Positions 60,956 through 64,000 of a stretch of DNA of 64,000 nt are shown piece by piece. The number at the start of each line of letters is the position of its first letter. Position 1 is the stretch's first letter. Origin of the DNA: CAZKGE01 sp964636405 (lineage in GTDB: Bacteria; Bacillota; Clostridia; Christensenellales; CAG-138); NCBI GenBank assembly GCA_964636405.1, contig CAZWSI010000002.1, forward strand, positions 62,001 to 126,000, given 5' to 3'. The translations under genes and the position numbers were made by a program. A model generated the notes under the pieces. That model was not told where the DNA came from. It searched no databases and saw nothing but the letters and a program-made list of their open reading frames with translations.

Positions 60956-62140
60956 TTATTTTATGAGTAAGTCCCGAATTCTATCCAAAATGGACGGCCG
61001 CTGCTCGGGCTCCGGGGCAATCTCCTCGGCGCTTGCGCGAAGCACAAAATCCAGCGCGCCAAAGGCGCTGGTATAGTTGGGCGAGTTCATATCGGGCATA
61101 TACGGCATGTCCCGCTTGACGGGGAGCCGCAAGGCGCCCTTTAGGTACTCGCACGCGCCCTTCATCATGCACAGCCCGCCGCCGGTTAAATATGTGACCG
61201 GGAAGGACTCGGCGGTTACGCCCATGCGCTTGACGCAGGTCTTGATGAGCTCGGAAAGCTCGTCCGCCCGCGCCTGCACGATCAGCTCCACCACGCTGTG
61301 CTCCACGCGCTTAATGCCCATGGGCATGCGGATAATCTCCGTGCTGGAGAGCGCCTCCTGCCCAAACACATAGCGCCGCTTGACCTGCTCGGCGGCCTCC
61401 ATGGGCACGTCGAGGCCGAAGCTGAGATCGGAGGTCAGGTGCAAGCCGCCAATCTCGATGGTCGCCGTGGACGTAAGCGCCGCGTTTTCCACAATGGCGA
61501 TATCCGTGTGCGCGTAGCCCACGTCGATGAGCACCGCGGGCCGCACCCGCTCTGCCTCCGGGATAATGAGGAGCGTTTCCGCAAGCTGAGCCGACACGCA
61601 CATGGAGATCTCCACATGAATATCGGCGAGACTCGCCTCCACAAGCTCCACAAAATCCTCCCGGACATACATGTGCGAGCAGAGGCCAGATATCTCCGTG
61701 GCGCGCACGCCCTCTGGAATTTCGGCAAACACCTCGCCCCCCGCCATAAAGGAAACGGGCGTGCTGTGCATGAGCACATAGCCCGGCGCGCGCGCGTGCT
61801 TGAGGGACTCGGTAATGAGCGCGTCCACGTCCTCCGCGGTCACCCGGCGGTTCTTGGCGGGGATGGGAATGCGGGCCTCGGTGGTGATGAGCCGCACAAA
61901 CGGGGTCGGCACAGCCACCGCAAGTTCGCGAATTCGCATGCGGCTCTGCTGCTCGGCTGCCTGCACGGCCTCGATAATGGACGTGTGCAGGGCGTCTTTG
62001 TCGAGGAATTCGCCGCCGCGATATCCCGGATATTGGACAACGGCAACGCCGTGCACCGCAATACCATCACGATTGACGGGGCTGCCGCACAGGCAAACGA
62101 TCTTTGAGCTGCCGATATCCAAAATCGCAGCAGTCCTCAA
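60956..62140 (-). CDS. ftsA: Cell division protein FtsA
   Basis: A 394-residue actin-like ATPase linking FtsZ to the membrane. The phosphate loop is AILDIGSSKIVCLCG; the second is VLIDVGYAHTDIAIV; and the third, YLTGGGLCMMKGACEYL. The SHS2 domain is at about residues 80-165. The C-terminal amphipathic membrane helix is SILDRIRDLLIK. The start is TTG at 62140 with GGAGGG eight bases upstream; no ATG lies near the family N-terminus, so it is probably weakly initiated. Confidence 0.93.
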   Translation of the reverse strand: MRTAAILDIGSSKIVCLCGSPVNRDGIAVHGVAVVQYPGYRGGEFLDKDALHTSIIEAVQAAEQQSRMRIRELAVAVPTPFVRLITTEARIPIPAKNRRVTAEDVDALITESLKHARAPGYVLMHSTPVSFMAGGEVFAEIPEGVRATEISGLCSHMYVREDFVELVEASLADIHVEISMCVSAQLAETLLIIPEAERVRPAVLIDVGYAHTDIAIVENAALTSTATIEIGGLHLTSDLSFGLDVPMEAAEQVKRRYVFGQEALSSTEIIRMPMGIKRVEHSVVELIVQARADELSELIKTCVKRMGVTAESFPVTYLTGGGLCMMKGACEYLKGALRLPVKRDMPYMPDMNSPNYTSAFGALDFVLRASAEEIAPEPEQRPSILDRIRDLLIK

Positions 62141-62183
62141 ATTCCGATCCCTCCGCCTTTTCACTGCAAGTATATACTGGCGT

Positions 62184-62213
62184 ATTATACCACAGCGCCC
62201 TATACGGGCGCAA
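62184..62213 (-). promoter_or_regulatory. Promoter of ftsA-ftsZ
   Basis: On the minus strand, TTGCGC (plus 62208-62213), 18 bases, then TGG and a perfect TATAAT (plus 62184-62189) give an extended -10. The rest of the 390-base ftsA-glycosyltransferase gap shows no convincing gene; a terminator closes its far end. Confidence 0.65.
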
Positions 62214-62499
62214 GCGTTCAAAACGGCTTCAATTCGCGCTTTTTCGTGGCAAAAGCGTTGCAAAACATCGCGTATGCGCGCGCTTGCTGCGCTTTCGGCC
62301 CGCATGATAATAGTATGAAAGACGGCGCGAGGCGGTATGTATCCGGTGATGGAAGGGCGCATTGCAAGGCAGGTCGAGAAAACCAAAGCGGCGGCAAGAG
62401 GAGGGGGCGTTTTCATGAAGCGCCCGTTTGCGGCCTGCCGCGCATGTACGCCGCAAAGAGAAATGCCCGCCGGGCCCGGCGCGCTGCGCGGTTCGGCGC

Positions 62500-62526
62500 A
62501 AAAAACGCGCGTCCGGCACGAACGCG
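62500..62526 (-). terminator. Terminator of the glycosyltransferase operon
   Basis: On the minus strand, CGCGTTCG-TGC-CGGACGCG (one G-U pair) is followed by CG and six T. It begins five bases after the glycosyltransferase stop. Confidence 0.75.
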
Positions 62527-62530
62527 GCTT

Positions 62531-63691
62531 TTAACGCGCGGGAAGTCCGTACGCCGCGATCACGCCCTCGACCCACGGGCCGATGGCGTATTCCTTTTGC
62601 GTCCGCGCGGAAACGGCCGCAAGCAGCGCCTGCGCGCCCGGCTCCGCGCGCCGCGCCGCCGCAGCCGCGATAGCCGCCGCGAGCGCTTGTTCATCCGGCG
62701 CCGGATAAAACGCGACGGTTTCAAATTCCGCTGCCCAGCGCACGCCCGGCACGTCGCCCGCCACCGCAAAGCGCCCCTCGGTCAGGGCCTCGAGCAGCGC
62801 GTAGGAAAACGCCTCGGAACGGCTTGCCGAGCAAAACACGTCCGAAGCCTTGTGGTAGCGGAACACATCCTCCTCGGGCGGCAGCAGATGCAGCCAAGGC
62901 TCGTCCCCCGCGCAGCGGCTGTTTTCGGCAAGCCACGCGCGCATGCGCGTCTTTGGATACTCCCGCCCGCACACAAGGCCAAGGTGGAATTGCGTCCGAC
63001 CCGCCGCCCGCAGGGCCGACACGGCGTTTGCGGCCAGATCCGCGCCCTTTACGTGCGGCGACCATCCAAACAGGAGCACGAGCGTATCCGTTTCGGCAAG
63101 GCCGAGGCGGGCGCGCATTTCAGCCCGGCCCATCGCTTCGTCCGTTAAGCGCCTGGGCGCGAGGGCATTGTGAATATACACGCAGCCGCGCTCGGCGCGC
63201 GCCATATACGCGCCCACTGCGATTTTGCGCAGGCGCTTTTTGCCCACAAGCAGCTCCGGCACGCGCTTGGCGGCGCGCTTGACGCGTCCAAGCAGGCCCG
63301 GCGCTTTGCCGCCGGAAAAATCGGAGTGCAGATGCAGCACGAGGCGCGCAAGACGCGGGCGCAGCAGGGCCGCGCATTCGGCGGTCAAAAATTCGGCAAA
63401 ATGGACATGAAGCACAGCCGCGCGAAAGCGGTCGAGCAGCGCGCACAGCGCGCGAAGCCTAGAAAAGAATCCCCGCGATAAATCGAGCGTCACGAGCGTA
63501 TGCCCATCCGCGCACAGGCGAACGAACCAATCCCGCGCGCGGGCCGCTTCTGGAAACGCATAAACGGCGCGCACGCCCCGCGCGGCCAGTCCTTCTTCAA
63601 GCGCGAGGAGCGAGGCGATAAAATTGCCGCCGTAGGGCGCGGCGTAGCTGCATAAAAATAGCACCGTTACGGGGTCTTGGGTAGGCTTCAC
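62531..63691 (-). CDS. Glycosyltransferase family 4 (GT-B fold)
   Basis: A GT4-type retaining glycosyltransferase of about 386 residues, likely cytoplasmic, adding a sugar in capsule or wall-polymer synthesis. The start TVLFLCSYAAPYGGNFIASL is the N-terminal Rossmann lobe, and VLLFGWSPHVKGADLAANAV with YHKASDVFCSASRSEAFSYALLEAL is the donor-binding lobe. Start choice is open: GTG at 63691 has GGAGG eight bases away, ATG at 63697 is too close to it, and GTG at 63709 lacks a clear site. It follows the partial gene below by a short gap and is ended by the terminator at 62500. Confidence 0.85.
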   Translation of the reverse strand: MKPTQDPVTVLFLCSYAAPYGGNFIASLLALEEGLAARGVRAVYAFPEAARARDWFVRLCADGHTLVTLDLSRGFFSRLRALCALLDRFRAAVLHVHFAEFLTAECAALLRPRLARLVLHLHSDFSGGKAPGLLGRVKRAAKRVPELLVGKKRLRKIAVGAYMARAERGCVYIHNALAPRRLTDEAMGRAEMRARLGLAETDTLVLLFGWSPHVKGADLAANAVSALRAAGRTQFHLGLVCGREYPKTRMRAWLAENSRCAGDEPWLHLLPPEEDVFRYHKASDVFCSASRSEAFSYALLEALTEGRFAVAGDVPGVRWAAEFETVAFYPAPDEQALAAAIAAAAARRAEPGAQALLAAVSARTQKEYAIGPWVEGVIAAYGLPAR

Positions 63692-63714
63692 CGGCATATC
63701 CTCCGCCACGCCCG

Positions 63715-64000
63715 TTACAGGAACCGCTCCAGCCGGAAGCGCAGCGCCTCGATGGGACGCAAAAGTGAAAAGCTGCGGTAAAACAGATCGACCGCCTCAA
63801 AGCCGCCCGCACGGTTGACCGTGTGCAGGCCGATAAAGCCCTTGCGCGCGCCCGTTTCGATGGATTCCGGCGAGAAAACGCCCGCCGGCTCCTCAACATA
63901 GCGGCCGCCTTCCTCGGAAACAGCCATGTATTCGATGCGACCGCCGTAAACGGCGCGGTTGTCCTGCGAGGGGCGCATGCGCACGCCGTTTTCCGTAAAA
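63715..64000 (-). CDS. Partial: GINT1-like glycan-locus protein, C-terminal part
   Basis: The frame is open to the window edge, so the 5' end is missing. The visible 95 residues show RPSQDNRAVYGGRIEYMAVS, EEPAGVFSPE and GLHTVNRAGGFEAVD, a pattern I associate with the N-terminal-type domain of glucosamine inositolphosphorylceramide transferase-like proteins found in sugar clusters. It precedes a GT4 gene by about 24 bases, so a surface-glycan role is likely. Family assignment is tentative. Confidence 0.5.
   Translation of the reverse strand, partial: FTENGVRMRPSQDNRAVYGGRIEYMAVSEEGGRYVEEPAGVFSPESIETGARKGFIGLHTVNRAGGFEAVDLFYRSFSLLRPIEALRFRLERFL

Noticed and set aside
62141..62530. A small gene in the ftsA-glycosyltransferase gap (for example the 115-codon frame at 62229-62576)
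   Set aside because: No ribosome site or family features, and it runs across the terminator and promoter.

Overview
The window looks like one stretch of a high-GC Clostridia-type Firmicute chromosome. Support comes from an mraZ-rsmH-ftsL-spoVD-type-murE-mraY-murD-ftsW-murA-divIB division and wall cluster, a PASTA-bearing SpoVD/PBP2, a parE/parC pair, an HrcA-type CIRCE operator before hsp20, AGGAGG ribosome sites, and frequent ATGA start/stop overlaps. I see no rRNA, tRNA, transposase, integrase or CRISPR array. A placement near Christensenellales or Oscillospirales would be a guess.

Region by region. (1) 1-4967, plus strand: a PfkB kinase, a YgeY-type M20 hydrolase and a two-subunit molybdenum hydroxylase, resembling purine/hydantoin catabolic islands. 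(2) 4930-9671, minus strand: a five-gene operon encoding the bacterial formyltransferase/hydrolase complex (FhcD, a very short FhcB, FhcA, FhcC) plus a RimK-like glutamate ligase. These are homologues of the methanofuran-dependent C1 enzymes of methanogens and methylotrophs, unexpected in a Clostridia-like genome, and the most exciting content of the window. (3) 9918-22783, plus strand: a 12-gene sugar or polyol catabolic operon (aldolase, SorC regulator, alcohol dehydrogenase, AcoX/NAD-kinase-like protein, ABC importer without ATPase, isomerase, ADP-ribosylglycohydrolase-like protein, M20 peptidase, GlpA-like and GlpB-like flavoproteins). (4) 22787-29872, plus strand: a histidine-degradation operon (hutH, asparaginase, hutU, glutamate formiminotransferase, hutI) preceded by a structured leader RNA with a terminator. 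(5) 29885-45108, minus strand: a small membrane protein, a NAGPA-type protein, threonine aldolase, and the division/wall cluster, in which murF and murG are missing from their usual places. (6) 45362-53541, plus strand: parE, parC, an E2-like acyltransferase with an acyl-CoA synthetase and a mini-Smr protein, then CIRCE-controlled hsp20. (7) 53814-64000, minus strand: a CNNM/CorC-type membrane protein, a large RND transporter, ftsZ, ftsA, and a glycan locus cut by the window edge.

How the parts may work together (inference): histidine breakdown through glutamate formiminotransferase yields one-carbon units on tetrahydrofolate, and purine-type breakdown may do so too. The Fhc complex is an enzyme system that moves a formyl group from a pterin carrier to a methanofuran-like carrier and hydrolyses it to formate. 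Its position between two catabolic islands suggests a C1-disposal or formate-producing branch. The carrier pterin and furan cofactors cannot be determined from this window.
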